Shown: in pieces, positions 1 through 5,644 of the stretch
Layout of the letters: every line of letters starts with the position of its first letter
How positions within the stretch are numbered: position 1 is the stretch's first letter
Assembly (NCBI GenBank): GCA_017452335.1
Contig: JAFTMP010000083.1
Coordinates: 1-9,933 of the forward strand
Length of the DNA: 9,933 nt
Reading direction: 5' to 3'
From: Clostridia bacterium
GTDB lineage: Bacteria > Bacillota > Clostridia > Oscillospirales > CAG-272
Translations under genes and position numbers: made by a program
Notes under the pieces: model-generated
The model's database searches: none
What the model saw: the letters and a program-made list of their open reading frames with translations, nothing else
Told to the model about the DNA's origin: nothing

Positions 1-451
1 CTACGCCTGTAAACACCGTTACAAAGGGGGTAACCAAAATATCCACCTTGGTAGAGCCTGCCACCAGCTTGCCCACCTCCACTGCTATAATGGCAATGAT
101 GAAAACGGCAAGCGGTCCGCCGCCCCCGCCCAGCACGTTGGCGGCACATCCCACCGCCGCACAGGAGTACATCACCAAGGGCGGAGCTTTCAGCGCATAG
201 GCAATGGCGATCGCCATTGCCGCACCGCAAATTCCGCCATAGGACACACCGTCTAACTTTCCGTAGCCGCAATAACCCGCGATGGTGGAAAATACGGACA
301 GCCCCGGGATCATCCCCAGCGCGGCAAAAATAGTGCCGATGAGCAACGAGGCAAACAGACCAAGCGCCATGGCGCCCATGGCATCTACCAGATAAGTCTT
401 GACCGAAGGGGTGACCCCCTTCTTTTTACAATATTCTTGAAACTTCTTCAT
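1..451 (-). CDS. PTS EIIC-like membrane protein (PTS_EIIC_2 family), 3' end cut by window
   Basis: The first 150 residues are present; the C-terminus lies beyond base 1. I read the start as the ATG at 451-449, preceded by a purine-rich GAAGGAAGAAGA ribosome site. After a short basic N-terminus (MKKFQEYCKKKG) come hydrophobic segments at about residues 22-46, 74-88, 90-104 and 112-131, with glycine-rich turns (VLGGGGGPLAV) and a TKVDILVTP motif near residue 134. This pattern, including the opening DAMGAMALGLFASLLIGT stretch, is what I recognise from the PF13303-type family annotated as PTS sugar transporter subunit IIC. That family is usually a stand-alone membrane protein without fused IIA/IIB domains, and its real substrate is mostly unknown. 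It has its own promoter and a repeat ladder upstream (see 546-621). Family recognition is from memory of conserved motifs; substrate is not inferable. Confidence 0.8.
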   Translation of the reverse strand, partial: MKKFQEYCKKKGVTPSVKTYLVDAMGAMALGLFASLLIGTIFAALGMIPGLSVFSTIAGYCGYGKLDGVSYGGICGAAMAIAIAYALKAPPLVMYSCAAVGCAANVLGGGGGPLAVFIIAIIAVEVGKLVAGSTKVDILVTPFVTVFTGV

Positions 452-545
452 TCTTCTTCCTTCTTCTTTCTTCACAATACACTTTTACATCGTTCATCCT
501 GCCGCCAAGACATGTCAGAAAAGACACGCTCCGCAAAGCCCACCT

Positions 546-574
546 ATTCTATCACTGCTTTTTGCATTTGTCAA
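546..574 (-). promoter_or_regulatory. Sigma-A promoter of the PTS IIC-like gene
   Basis: On the minus strand a perfect -35 TTGACA (574-569) is followed after exactly 17 bases by TAGAAT (551-546), five of six matches to TATAAT. Transcription should start near 539, giving a leader of roughly 90 bases before the ATG at 451. The -35 hexamer is also the last unit of the 12-base repeat ladder at 569-621, so a protein bound there would contact polymerase directly. Confidence 0.8.
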
Positions 575-621
575 GAGATTTGTAAAGATATCTGTAAAGT
601 CATCTGTAAAGTTTTTGTGAA
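569..621 (-). promoter_or_regulatory. Ladder of five TTHACA-like repeats (PhoP-box-like operator)
   Basis: Reading the minus strand toward the gene, hexamers TTCACA (621-616), TTTACA (610-605), TTTACA (598-593), TTTACA (586-581) and TTGACA (574-569) occur with start-to-start spacing of 11, 12, 12 and 12 bases. The last one is the -35 box. Flanking bases are also repeated (CTTTACAGAT in two adjacent copies). Known: OmpR/PhoB-type regulators such as Bacillus PhoP bind tandem TTHACA direct repeats about 11 bases apart at and upstream of -35. That this is a PhoP site is inference; any OmpR-family regulator could read it. Confidence 0.6.
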
Positions 622-659
622 GAAATTGTATCCAGCCCCCGCCGCGGCGTCCTGTCTCT

Positions 660-1433
660 TCAATAGGCGCTTAGTGCAAAGAGCAGAGGGCGCAACAGGC
701 TGTAATCGCCCTTCTCCCCATCGGCTGTGATCCGCAGGCACACCGTCCCCAGCTCCTGCGCCATCCATCCCTCGGGAGAGGCTGAAAAATCGGGATGCCA
801 CTGCTCAAAGGGCGCATAGCGCATACACAGCTCCTTTAGCGGAGCGTGGTCGTTTGGAAATGCAAGAGCGCCCTGCCCGTGGGTAACGTGTACAAAAAGC
901 CTGGGGCGAATCGCTCTTGCAAGACGTGCAAAGCAAGCACTTTCCGGCTCGCTTTCGGGAAAAGACCCGCAATAGCCAAAGGGGGCAGGATGGGAAACGC
1001 CCCTTGATTTATACTGGGCAAAGCGGTAGTTAAAATTACAGCCGGGGTCCACTCCTCTGCCATTGGACGACCAGAGCGCAAGAGGAGTTTTACCGCAAAG
1101 ACGCGTGATCCGCGGCAAAAAGGGGCTGTCCTCCGAAAGCTTTTGCTCCATGATATCGGTGGCGTCCGGGTTGGGCTTTAAGCAAAAATAAAGACTGCGC
1201 ACCGAAAAAAGCCAGGATACATTGATCTTCCCCACAGGTGAAAGAGAGCGCTGTGCGCAGTCCTGCAGATCCTTTAAAAAGCATTCCAGCAGTTGTGTGC
1301 TTTGCCTCTGCCCGCCAAAGCCGGCACAAAAGAGCACCGCCGTTTTCCCCGTGCCCAAGCGGATAAGCTCCATAGGAGAACCTAAAAAGCTCCTGCCGCA
1401 GATCTGCCGTTCCATTACCACCGTTTCGTTCAT
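660..1433 (-). CDS. M14 carboxypeptidase-like protein, probably catalytically inactive
   Basis: 257 residues. The start is the ATG at 1433-1431, eight bases behind AGAAAGG; an upstream in-frame ATG at 1493 has no ribosome site. The fold signature is that of zinc carboxypeptidases of the M14 family: an opening GRSFLGSPMELIRLG, a strand then GFGGQR (38-43), PNPD (87-90), WSSNGRGVDPGCNF (121-134, matching the family N.RGVD..NF substrate site), a Y.G..PESEPES stretch (154-165), VTHGQG (183-188, third zinc His at 185) and a tail resembling the family's 'W...E.G.p..TIE.G'. The first two zinc ligands, expected as HxxE in an F-H-G-x-E motif, are replaced here (G40 and R43), and the catalytic Glu near the C-terminus reads RITADG (234-239). 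So one metal ligand and the substrate-binding Asn/Arg remain while the rest of the centre is gone. No signal peptide is visible. It points away from lexA and is followed by the PTS gene after 208 bases. Likely a pseudoenzyme; the family call is solid, its role is unknown. Confidence 0.75.
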   Translation of the reverse strand: MNETVVMERQICGRSFLGSPMELIRLGTGKTAVLFCAGFGGQRQSTQLLECFLKDLQDCAQRSLSPVGKINVSWLFSVRSLYFCLKPNPDATDIMEQKLSEDSPFLPRITRLCGKTPLALWSSNGRGVDPGCNFNYRFAQYKSRGVSHPAPFGYCGSFPESEPESACFARLARAIRPRLFVHVTHGQGALAFPNDHAPLKELCMRYAPFEQWHPDFSASPEGWMAQELGTVCLRITADGEKGDYSLLRPLLFALSAY

Positions 1434-1545
1434 ATTCCATTCCTTTCTGATTACAAAGTCACTGCCCGTCCGCAAATACCGCAAACAGATCATTTCAGTA
1501 TATGCCGCCCATCGTTTTTTCAGAACAGCTTTCCAAAAAGCGTGT

Positions 1546-1559
1546 GGAACAAATGTTTT
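1546..1559. promoter_or_regulatory. LexA (SOS) box 1 in the lexA upstream region
   Basis: GGAACAAATGTTTT matches the Gram-positive LexA/DinR consensus CGAACRNRYGTTYC at 12 of 14 positions. It lies about 40 bases upstream of the lexA -35 region and 113 bases in front of the divergent M14-like gene, so it could affect either direction. Confidence 0.6.
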
Positions 1560-1590
1560 TTAAAAATGGCAAAAAAAGTGTAAAAAACAT

Positions 1591-1604
1591 AGAACAAAAG
1601 TTTG
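1591..1604. promoter_or_regulatory. LexA (SOS) box 2, overlapping the lexA -35
   Basis: AGAACAAAAGTTTG matches the consensus CGAACRNRYGTTYC at 11 of 14 positions, with both GAAC and GTTT half-sites intact. It overlaps the putative -35 (1601-1606), which is the expected position for autorepression of lexA. It is centred 45 bases from box 1. Confidence 0.6.
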
Positions 1605-1630
1605 CATTTTTCAAAAAAGTGTGGTATAAT
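1601..1630 (+). promoter_or_regulatory. lexA promoter with extended -10
   Basis: A perfect TATAAT (1625-1630) carries an extended -10 TGn just before it (1622-1624). The -35 candidate TTTGCA (1601-1606) is weak and spaced by 18 bases. Start of transcription is expected near 1637, leaving a leader of about 26 bases. The surrounding DNA from 1559 is rich in A- and T-tracts. Confidence 0.75.
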
Positions 1631-1662
1631 AAAGTACACAAAACTTAAAAACGGAGTATGCT

Positions 1663-2277
1663 ATGCAACAACCACTTACCGATAAAGAAAAAAGAATATA
1701 CGAATATATTGCAGACACCATCACCAGCGAAGGATACCCCCCCTCGGTGCGGGATATTCAAGCGGCTTTGCACATCAAAAGCACCTCCACGGTACACGGA
1801 TATTTGGCAAAGCTTGAAGAAAAAGGCTATATCCGCCGAGAAAAGGGCAAGAGCCGCTCCATGAGAGTGGATGAGCCGGCGCAGTCCGCAGATAATGCGC
1901 GTACCACAAAGGTACCGATCGTGGGCAAGGTGGCGGCAGGAACCCCCTTGCTTGCGCTGGAAAACCATGATGGCTACGTGGATTTCCCCGTGCTCAATCC
2001 GGGCATGTACGGTCAGCTTTTTGCTCTGCGCATTGCAGGCACCAGTATGATCGGCGCAGGAATCCTTAACGGGGATATCGTGGTGGTCAACAAATGTAAT
2101 CACGCTGAAAACGGCGAGATCGTTGTTGCCATGATCGAGGATGAGGCAACAGTCAAGCGCTTCTTTAAAGAAAACGGTCATTTCCGCCTGCAGCCTGAAA
2201 ACCCGGAGATGGAGCCCATTATTACCGATACGGTATATATTTTGGGCAAGGTGATCGCTGTTCTGCGTTACTACTAA
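1663..2277 (+). CDS. lexA: LexA repressor, SOS regulator
   Basis: 204 residues, the normal length. Represses DNA-damage genes and is inactivated by RecA-stimulated self-cleavage. The N-terminal winged helix (about 1-66) has the typical PPSVRDIQAAL...STSTVHGYLAKLEEKGYI pattern. The cleavage bond is A92-G93 in VGKVAAGTP. The S24-like protease domain follows, with nucleophile S128 in AGTSMIGAGI and general base K165 in EDEATVKRF. The usual GDSM around the serine is GTSM here. The start ATG has GGAG (1653-1656) six bases upstream. Two SOS boxes upstream fit autoregulation. Whether the next four genes are co-transcribed depends on the hairpins at 2291-2355. Confidence 0.97.
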   Translation: MQQPLTDKEKRIYEYIADTITSEGYPPSVRDIQAALHIKSTSTVHGYLAKLEEKGYIRREKGKSRSMRVDEPAQSADNARTTKVPIVGKVAAGTPLLALENHDGYVDFPVLNPGMYGQLFALRIAGTSMIGAGILNGDIVVVNKCNHAENGEIVVAMIEDEATVKRFFKENGHFRLQPENPEMEPIITDTVYILGKVIAVLRYY

Positions 2278-2290
2278 ACAACCCGCTTCC

Positions 2291-2316
2291 GGCGTGAAAA
2301 ATACTTTTTCACCGCC
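2291..2316 (+). other. Inverted repeat behind lexA (imperfect hairpin)
   Basis: GGCGTGAAAAA (2291-2301) pairs with TTTTTCACCGCC (2305-2316) around a three-base loop, with a single bulged C. No T-run follows the stem, since the T-run is inside it, so it is at best a poor intrinsic terminator. It may be an attenuating or stabilising 3' structure of lexA mRNA. Confidence 0.45.
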
Positions 2317-2335
2317 ATAATTTCCCAAGAAAGGA

Positions 2336-2355
2336 AGCTTTCGCAAGCGAAAGCT
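2336..2355 (+). promoter_or_regulatory. Perfect hairpin between ribosome site and start codon of the next gene
   Basis: AGCTTTCGC (2336-2344), loop AA, GCGAAAGCT (2347-2355): nine perfectly paired bases. The only Shine-Dalgarno-like sequence before the ATG at 2366 is AAGGAAG (2331-2337), 28 bases away in linear distance. Folding of the stem brings it to about ten bases and also touches its last two bases. This suggests that the structure controls or allows translation of the downstream gene. A weak terminator is an alternative, but only ATGATTTATT follows. Confidence 0.5.
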
Positions 2356-2365
2356 ATGATTTATT

Positions 2366-3151
2366 ATGGAAAAAATACCCACCGAGGGGCTGACCGAAAG
2401 GGTGAGAGCCCCTCATAAAATGCTGTTGTTTACAGCCCTGCTCATTCCCTGCCTCAACATTCTCCTTGTGGGAACGCTGATGCTTGTGACCAGTTATTAC
2501 GGCGGCTTTTATTTCTATTCCGCCGCAGGAACGGTGCTGACACTTCTTTACGAGCTGCTCAGCAGCTTGTTTAACATCGTGAAGCACTGCTGTTTGATCC
2601 TCTCCTTTATGACCATCGGCTCTTATATTTTAAAAAAGGGCTTTCTTTCTGCCCTTCCCGCACTGGGCACCGCCATGGCTGGAGGCGCGGCGGGAGTCCT
2701 TTGCAGTGTACTCAGCCTTTCTATCACAGTCAGCCTTGGCATCAGCGACAGCACCGCTTCACTTGTCGGCACACTGCCCGCCTATATCATCACCGGTATA
2801 CTGAATTTGGGTCTATCGCTTCTGCTGTATCTTGTCGTAATGGCAGGGTACGCCCTTTTGAAGAAAAACAGCAAGGATCACCGCATTTTTGCGGGCGAGC
2901 GCACCCCCTTCATCACCTTTACCCTCGTTGTCATCGGAGTCTACACCCTCTTTTTATTCATTGACCCCGTCACCGTGGCGCTCACCCCCTCAAAACAGGG
3001 AAATTTCTTTAACAGCTATATCCTACCCTTCTTTTATCCCTTGCTCTACGGCGGATTCATGTTTCTTTCCTCCCTGTTTTTCGCAGGAAAGCTGGCAAGA
3101 TACTATAAACGACTGCCCTTTTTCAGAAAAAAGAAAGGGAGCGCACAGTGA
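2366..3151 (+). CDS. Polytopic membrane protein of unknown function, about seven helices
   Basis: 261 residues. Hydrophobic segments lie at about 18-43, 49-70, 71-89, 92-126, 133-164, 181-206 and 217-243. The N-terminus is short and charged, and the C-terminal tail is strongly basic (FFRKKKGSAQ), suggesting a cytoplasmic C-terminus. I recognise no transporter or enzyme motif. A basic loop (LLKKNSKDHR, about 164-173) separates the fifth and sixth helices. Its stop overlaps the next start as GTGA, so the winged-helix regulator downstream is translationally coupled to it. That makes a membrane sensor or a regulated permease plausible, but this is inference. Start choice: the ATG at 2366 is the first Met after an in-frame TGA at 2357; the ribosome site is unusually distant (see hairpin 2336-2355). 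Confidence 0.8.
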   Translation: MEKIPTEGLTERVRAPHKMLLFTALLIPCLNILLVGTLMLVTSYYGGFYFYSAAGTVLTLLYELLSSLFNIVKHCCLILSFMTIGSYILKKGFLSALPALGTAMAGGAAGVLCSVLSLSITVSLGISDSTASLVGTLPAYIITGILNLGLSLLLYLVVMAGYALLKKNSKDHRIFAGERTPFITFTLVVIGVYTLFLFIDPVTVALTPSKQGNFFNSYILPFFYPLLYGGFMFLSSLFFAGKLARYYKRLPFFRKKKGSAQ

Positions 3152-3744
3152 AAAGGCTTGAGATCAAAAGCGCTGACGCCATTTTAAAAAGTGCACTGCA
3201 AAGCTGGTGGGAGGAATTCTCCCCCTGTGCGCCTGCCGAATACAGCCTTGTGATCGTGGATTTAGATAGCGCTTGTGCATCAAATGACAAAGAGGCACTG
3301 ACCGTTTCTTATACCCTGCCCTGTGATCTGCCCCGCCCCTTTTGCTTTGAGGAGCTGGAGCAAAAATGCAAGGCAAGCCCCGCGTGGACGATGCCGGAAT
3401 GTAATGAGCAGTCCTTCGTTTATGAAGAGGACGCTTCAAGAGAAGCGCCCAAGGGACAGCCGCAGTTACAGGGAAAAGCGCGGCTTGTCTTTGAGGGCGG
3501 GCAGGTATTTCTTGACGGAAACGCCCTTGCGCTCTCCGCGCTGGAATACCGCATGCTTGAAATTTTGTATAACCAAGAGGCGCCCATTTCCGCAAAGGAT
3601 CTCTCCCTTGCGCTTTGGGGCAAAGAGCGCGCCTCCAACCAGATCAACGTGTATATCAACTATTTAAGAAAGAAAACAGACATGCCGCACAGAGAGCGTC
3701 TGATTTTCACCGAACGGCAAAAGGGCTTTTATATCAAACAATGA
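3148..3744 (+). CDS. OmpR/PhoB-type winged-helix regulator with a degenerate receiver-like N-terminus
   Basis: 198 residues, GTG start in the overlap GTGA, preceded by AAGGGAG. Residues about 107-198 form a Trans_reg_C winged helix: LSALEYRMLEILYN (129-142), the ISAKDLSLALWG turn (147-158), recognition-helix region NQINVYINYLRKKT (164-177) and the wing FTERQKGFYIKQ at the end. The first 75 residues look like a shrunken receiver: YSLVIVDLD (32-40) resembles the strand holding the phospho-acceptor Asp (D38), and TVSYTLPCDLPRPFCFEEL (52-70) resembles the final receiver motif, with Arg in place of the conserved Lys. The acidic pocket near the N-terminus is not visible and the whole region is about 40 residues shorter than a true receiver. 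No histidine kinase is nearby. It probably binds DNA independently of phosphorylation. The next gene overlaps by ATGA. Confidence 0.85.
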   Translation: MKRLEIKSADAILKSALQSWWEEFSPCAPAEYSLVIVDLDSACASNDKEALTVSYTLPCDLPRPFCFEELEQKCKASPAWTMPECNEQSFVYEEDASREAPKGQPQLQGKARLVFEGGQVFLDGNALALSALEYRMLEILYNQEAPISAKDLSLALWGKERASNQINVYINYLRKKTDMPHRERLIFTERQKGFYIKQ

Positions 3745-5045
3745 CGAACGAACGCTTTACGCTGATTAAAAACATCCGCCTCATTAATCCCATAGAAGAA
3801 AAGACCGTGGGGTGCGATCTGCTCTTTTGCAAAAAAAACGGCAAGAGCGAGATCTTGAAAATTGAAAAGAATATAAAGCAGCTGCCAAAGGAAGGGGTGC
3901 GGATCCTCAACGCCCACGGCAGTCTTGCCTGCCCCGCCTTTACCGATCTGCGCTGTGCACTGCCTGAGCGCATGACGCAATATCGGGAAAGCACCGAAAG
4001 CCTGCTTTTTGCCGCCGCGGCAGGCGGGTACGCTCATCTGCTTTGCCGTCCCATCACCTCTTTTCCCGATAACGGCAAAAAATGCACCGAAATCGTCTCC
4101 TCAGCAAAAGCGCTCTCTGAATGCCGTGTTTCTCCGGTCGTACCTTTATCGGTAGGGGGGGATGGTGAAAAGCTTGCTCCCTTTGAGCTGCTCAAAGCCA
4201 AAGGCGCCCTTGCCATTGGTGCAGAGGGCGAAAAAAACGAGCCAAACGGTCGGCTTCTCATTGGAGCAATAGAGGAAAGTAAAAGACTTTCCATGCTGTT
4301 TATTGCCTCGGGATACGAGAAAAGCCTTACGGGAAGCGGTGTCAATCAAGGAAGCATCGCCGCAAAGCTCAACCAAAAGGGCGATCATCCTGCAGGGGAA
4401 CTGCTTGCCCTTGTTAAGGCACTGCTGTTGGCAGAGCAAACGAGCTGTCCCATACACTTTCCCGTGGTCACTCTCAAAAAAAGTGTGGAGCTGATCCGAC
4501 AGGCAAAAAAAGAAGGCGTTCCCATCACCTGTGCCACGGCTCCGCCCTATTTTTCCCTAAGCGAGCAGGAGCTGCTCTTTTTGGGCAACAACGCCCGCCT
4601 GTGTCCGCCACTCAGAACAGAGGAGGACCGTCTTGCCGTGATCGAGGGGTTATCCGACGGCACGATCGACTGCATCTGCTCGGATCACACGCCTCTAAGC
4701 AAGCGGGAAAAATCCAAGGAAGGAGGCGCGCTCCCCGGTGCAGTAGGGTTGGAGACCGCCTTTGCGGCAGGAATTACCTATTTGGTGTTGCCCGGTCACT
4801 TATCGCTGTATCGACTCCTGCGGCTGATGTCCATTGCGCCCGCGGCGCTTTTGGGACAGGACGCACAGATCAAGGAAGGCGGGGAGTGCAGTTTGGCACT
4901 TATCGACACCAAAAAAGAGCTGGTCTACACCGGACACAGCATTTATTCTCATAGCTTTAACACCCCTTTTTTCGGCACCTCCCTTTGGGGCAGAGTGATC
5001 GGACTATATGTAAGGGGCGCAGATCCCAAATGGGAAATCCAATGA
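3741..5045 (+). CDS. Dihydroorotase-like (PyrC family) protein lacking most metal ligands
   Basis: 434 residues, the usual dihydroorotase length. Start ATG overlaps the previous stop (ATGA); in-frame ATGs further upstream lie inside the preceding gene. The class I fold is recognisable end to end: RLINP near the start, PAFTDL (65-70), a long middle segment ending ELLALVKALLLAEQT, TLKKSVELIRQAKKEGVPIT (244-263), PPLRTEEDRLAVIEGLSDGT (289-308), CSDHTP (313-318), GLETAFAAG (336-344), and a C-terminal SFNTPFFGTSLWGRV. The zinc-binding HxH that should follow PAFTDL is R71-C72-A73. The later histidines of HxxH and PHH appear as PVVT and PPY. Only the catalytic Asp (D315) and its His neighbour persist. 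Catalysis of carbamoyl-aspartate cyclisation therefore looks unlikely. Inactive PyrC-like subunits that scaffold aspartate transcarbamoylase are known in Pseudomonas, but no pyrB is in this window. It may instead bind a pyrimidine-related ligand or partner. Fold call is strong; function is open. Confidence 0.85.
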   Translation: MTNERFTLIKNIRLINPIEEKTVGCDLLFCKKNGKSEILKIEKNIKQLPKEGVRILNAHGSLACPAFTDLRCALPERMTQYRESTESLLFAAAAGGYAHLLCRPITSFPDNGKKCTEIVSSAKALSECRVSPVVPLSVGGDGEKLAPFELLKAKGALAIGAEGEKNEPNGRLLIGAIEESKRLSMLFIASGYEKSLTGSGVNQGSIAAKLNQKGDHPAGELLALVKALLLAEQTSCPIHFPVVTLKKSVELIRQAKKEGVPITCATAPPYFSLSEQELLFLGNNARLCPPLRTEEDRLAVIEGLSDGTIDCICSDHTPLSKREKSKEGGALPGAVGLETAFAAGITYLVLPGHLSLYRLLRLMSIAPAALLGQDAQIKEGGECSLALIDTKKELVYTGHSIYSHSFNTPFFGTSLWGRVIGLYVRGADPKWEIQ

Positions 5046-5059
5046 CGAAAGGACCTATC

Positions 5060-5488
5060 ATGAAAAAAAGTGTTTTTGCGCTGTTTGTGCTTCTTTGCCT
5101 GCTTTTTTCTTCCTGTTCTGCCGATCAAACAACGGTAAGCACCGATCTGTTGCAGCTCTCTGCCATTCTTGAAAAAAATGAATATGCGGTCACCTCCTAT
5201 TCTCAGGATGACAGCATGCTCTCTGCCCTGCGCGAGGAAATGGCGTCCAACCTGCAAGGGGAGCTGAGCGGGTCTTTAGAGGGCTATCTGTATGCTCAAA
5301 ATCCCGAAACGGGCAATATGGACTTGGAGCTGTTCGTTTTCGAAAAGGAACAGGATGCCAAACTTCTTTTAGAATATATGAACACCAGAAATGTATTCGT
5401 AGAAGGGGAGTCGGAATGCCGTATTGATCATCGCGTGGTCTACATGGGTTATCTTTCCGTTTTAGAGCTGGTGGAGGAAACGGCATAA
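5060..5488 (+). CDS. Small predicted lipoprotein of unknown function
   Basis: 142 residues. A lipoprotein signal is clear: MKK, hydrophobic VFALFVLLCLLF, then SSC with the lipidated Cys at 19, although Phe rather than Leu is at -3. The mature part is acidic and about 123 residues long, with no motif that I know; a helix around EQDAKLLLEYMNT (about 96-108) is typical of small extracytoplasmic alpha/beta domains. The chosen start has AAAGGA (5048-5053) six bases ahead. An in-frame ATG at 5042 overlaps the previous stop as ATGA and would add six residues, but it fits a signal peptide less well. It sits 14 bases behind the dihydroorotase-like gene and ends the operon. It probably acts at the outer face of the membrane, perhaps with the membrane protein at 2366. 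Confidence 0.8.
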   Translation: MKKSVFALFVLLCLLFSSCSADQTTVSTDLLQLSAILEKNEYAVTSYSQDDSMLSALREEMASNLQGELSGSLEGYLYAQNPETGNMDLELFVFEKEQDAKLLLEYMNTRNVFVEGESECRIDHRVVYMGYLSVLELVEETA

Positions 5489-5496
5489 AGCCCTTC

Positions 5497-5516
5497 AGGC
5501 ACTGTCTGCCTTTTTT
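5497..5516 (+). terminator. Intrinsic terminator after the lipoprotein gene
   Basis: AGGCA (5497-5501), loop CTGTC, TGCCT (5507-5511), running straight into a T-run to 5516. The stem is short (five pairs) but the U-tract is good. It lies nine bases after the stop codon and closes the operon. Confidence 0.6.
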
Positions 5517-5537
5517 GAGACGAATACTTTCTGCCTG

Positions 5538-5566
5538 TTGACAAGAGGGCAAAAAGGTGATAAAAT
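5538..5566 (+). promoter_or_regulatory. Strong sigma-A promoter of trkA-trkH
   Basis: Perfect -35 TTGACA (5538-5543), 17-base spacer, -10 TAAAAT (5561-5566, five of six). Start of transcription is expected near 5573, giving a leader of about 72 bases before trkA. The -10 box overlaps the left arm of the hairpin at 5565-5594. Confidence 0.85.
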
Positions 5567-5594
5567 GAGGGCAATTCAATAGCCCTCATTTTTT
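5565..5594 (+). terminator. Terminator-like hairpin overlapping the trkA promoter
   Basis: ATGAGGGC (5565-5572), loop AATTCAATA, GCCCTCAT (5582-5589), then a T-run to 5594. The structure is a normal intrinsic terminator for transcripts arriving from upstream. RNA that begins at the trkA promoter (about 5573) lacks the left arm and cannot form it. It therefore probably insulates trkA-trkH from read-through of the preceding operon. Confidence 0.7.
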
Positions 5595-5644
5595 AAAGGA
5601 CTGTATTCCAACTCTGACAAAGAGCAGAAACACAGGAGATCGTT

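Noticed and set aside
581..621. Short tandem repeats considered as a CRISPR or minisatellite
   Set aside because: Units are only 12 bases with no spacers and end exactly in a -35 box, so an operator explains them better.
622..659. Terminator behind the M14-like gene (GCCGCGGC palindrome)
   Set aside because: Very short palindrome in a GC run without a T-tract on the minus strand.
437..730. Plus-strand reading frame of 97 codons across the PTS/M14 intergenic region
   Set aside because: It covers the start of the PTS gene, its promoter and repeat ladder and the 3' end of the M14-like gene on the opposite strand. It shows low-complexity content (repeated ICK units from the DNA repeats) and no ribosome site.
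1434..1493. N-terminal extension of the M14-like protein starting at 1493
   Set aside because: No ribosome site precedes that ATG, whereas the ATG at 1433 has AGAAAGG at good distance and the family similarity starts soon after it.
1523..1536. Third possible LexA box (GAACAGCTTTCC)
   Set aside because: Only the GAAC half-site is intact; the other half does not match GTTY.
1645..2382. Minus-strand frame of 245 codons opposite lexA
   Set aside because: A shadow of lexA: no ribosome site, no recognisable domain, and lexA on the plus strand is certain.
3615..3740. Upstream start extending the dihydroorotase-like protein by 42 residues
   Set aside because: The extension lies wholly within the winged-helix gene in another frame; the ATGA overlap start at 3741 gives the normal family N-terminus.
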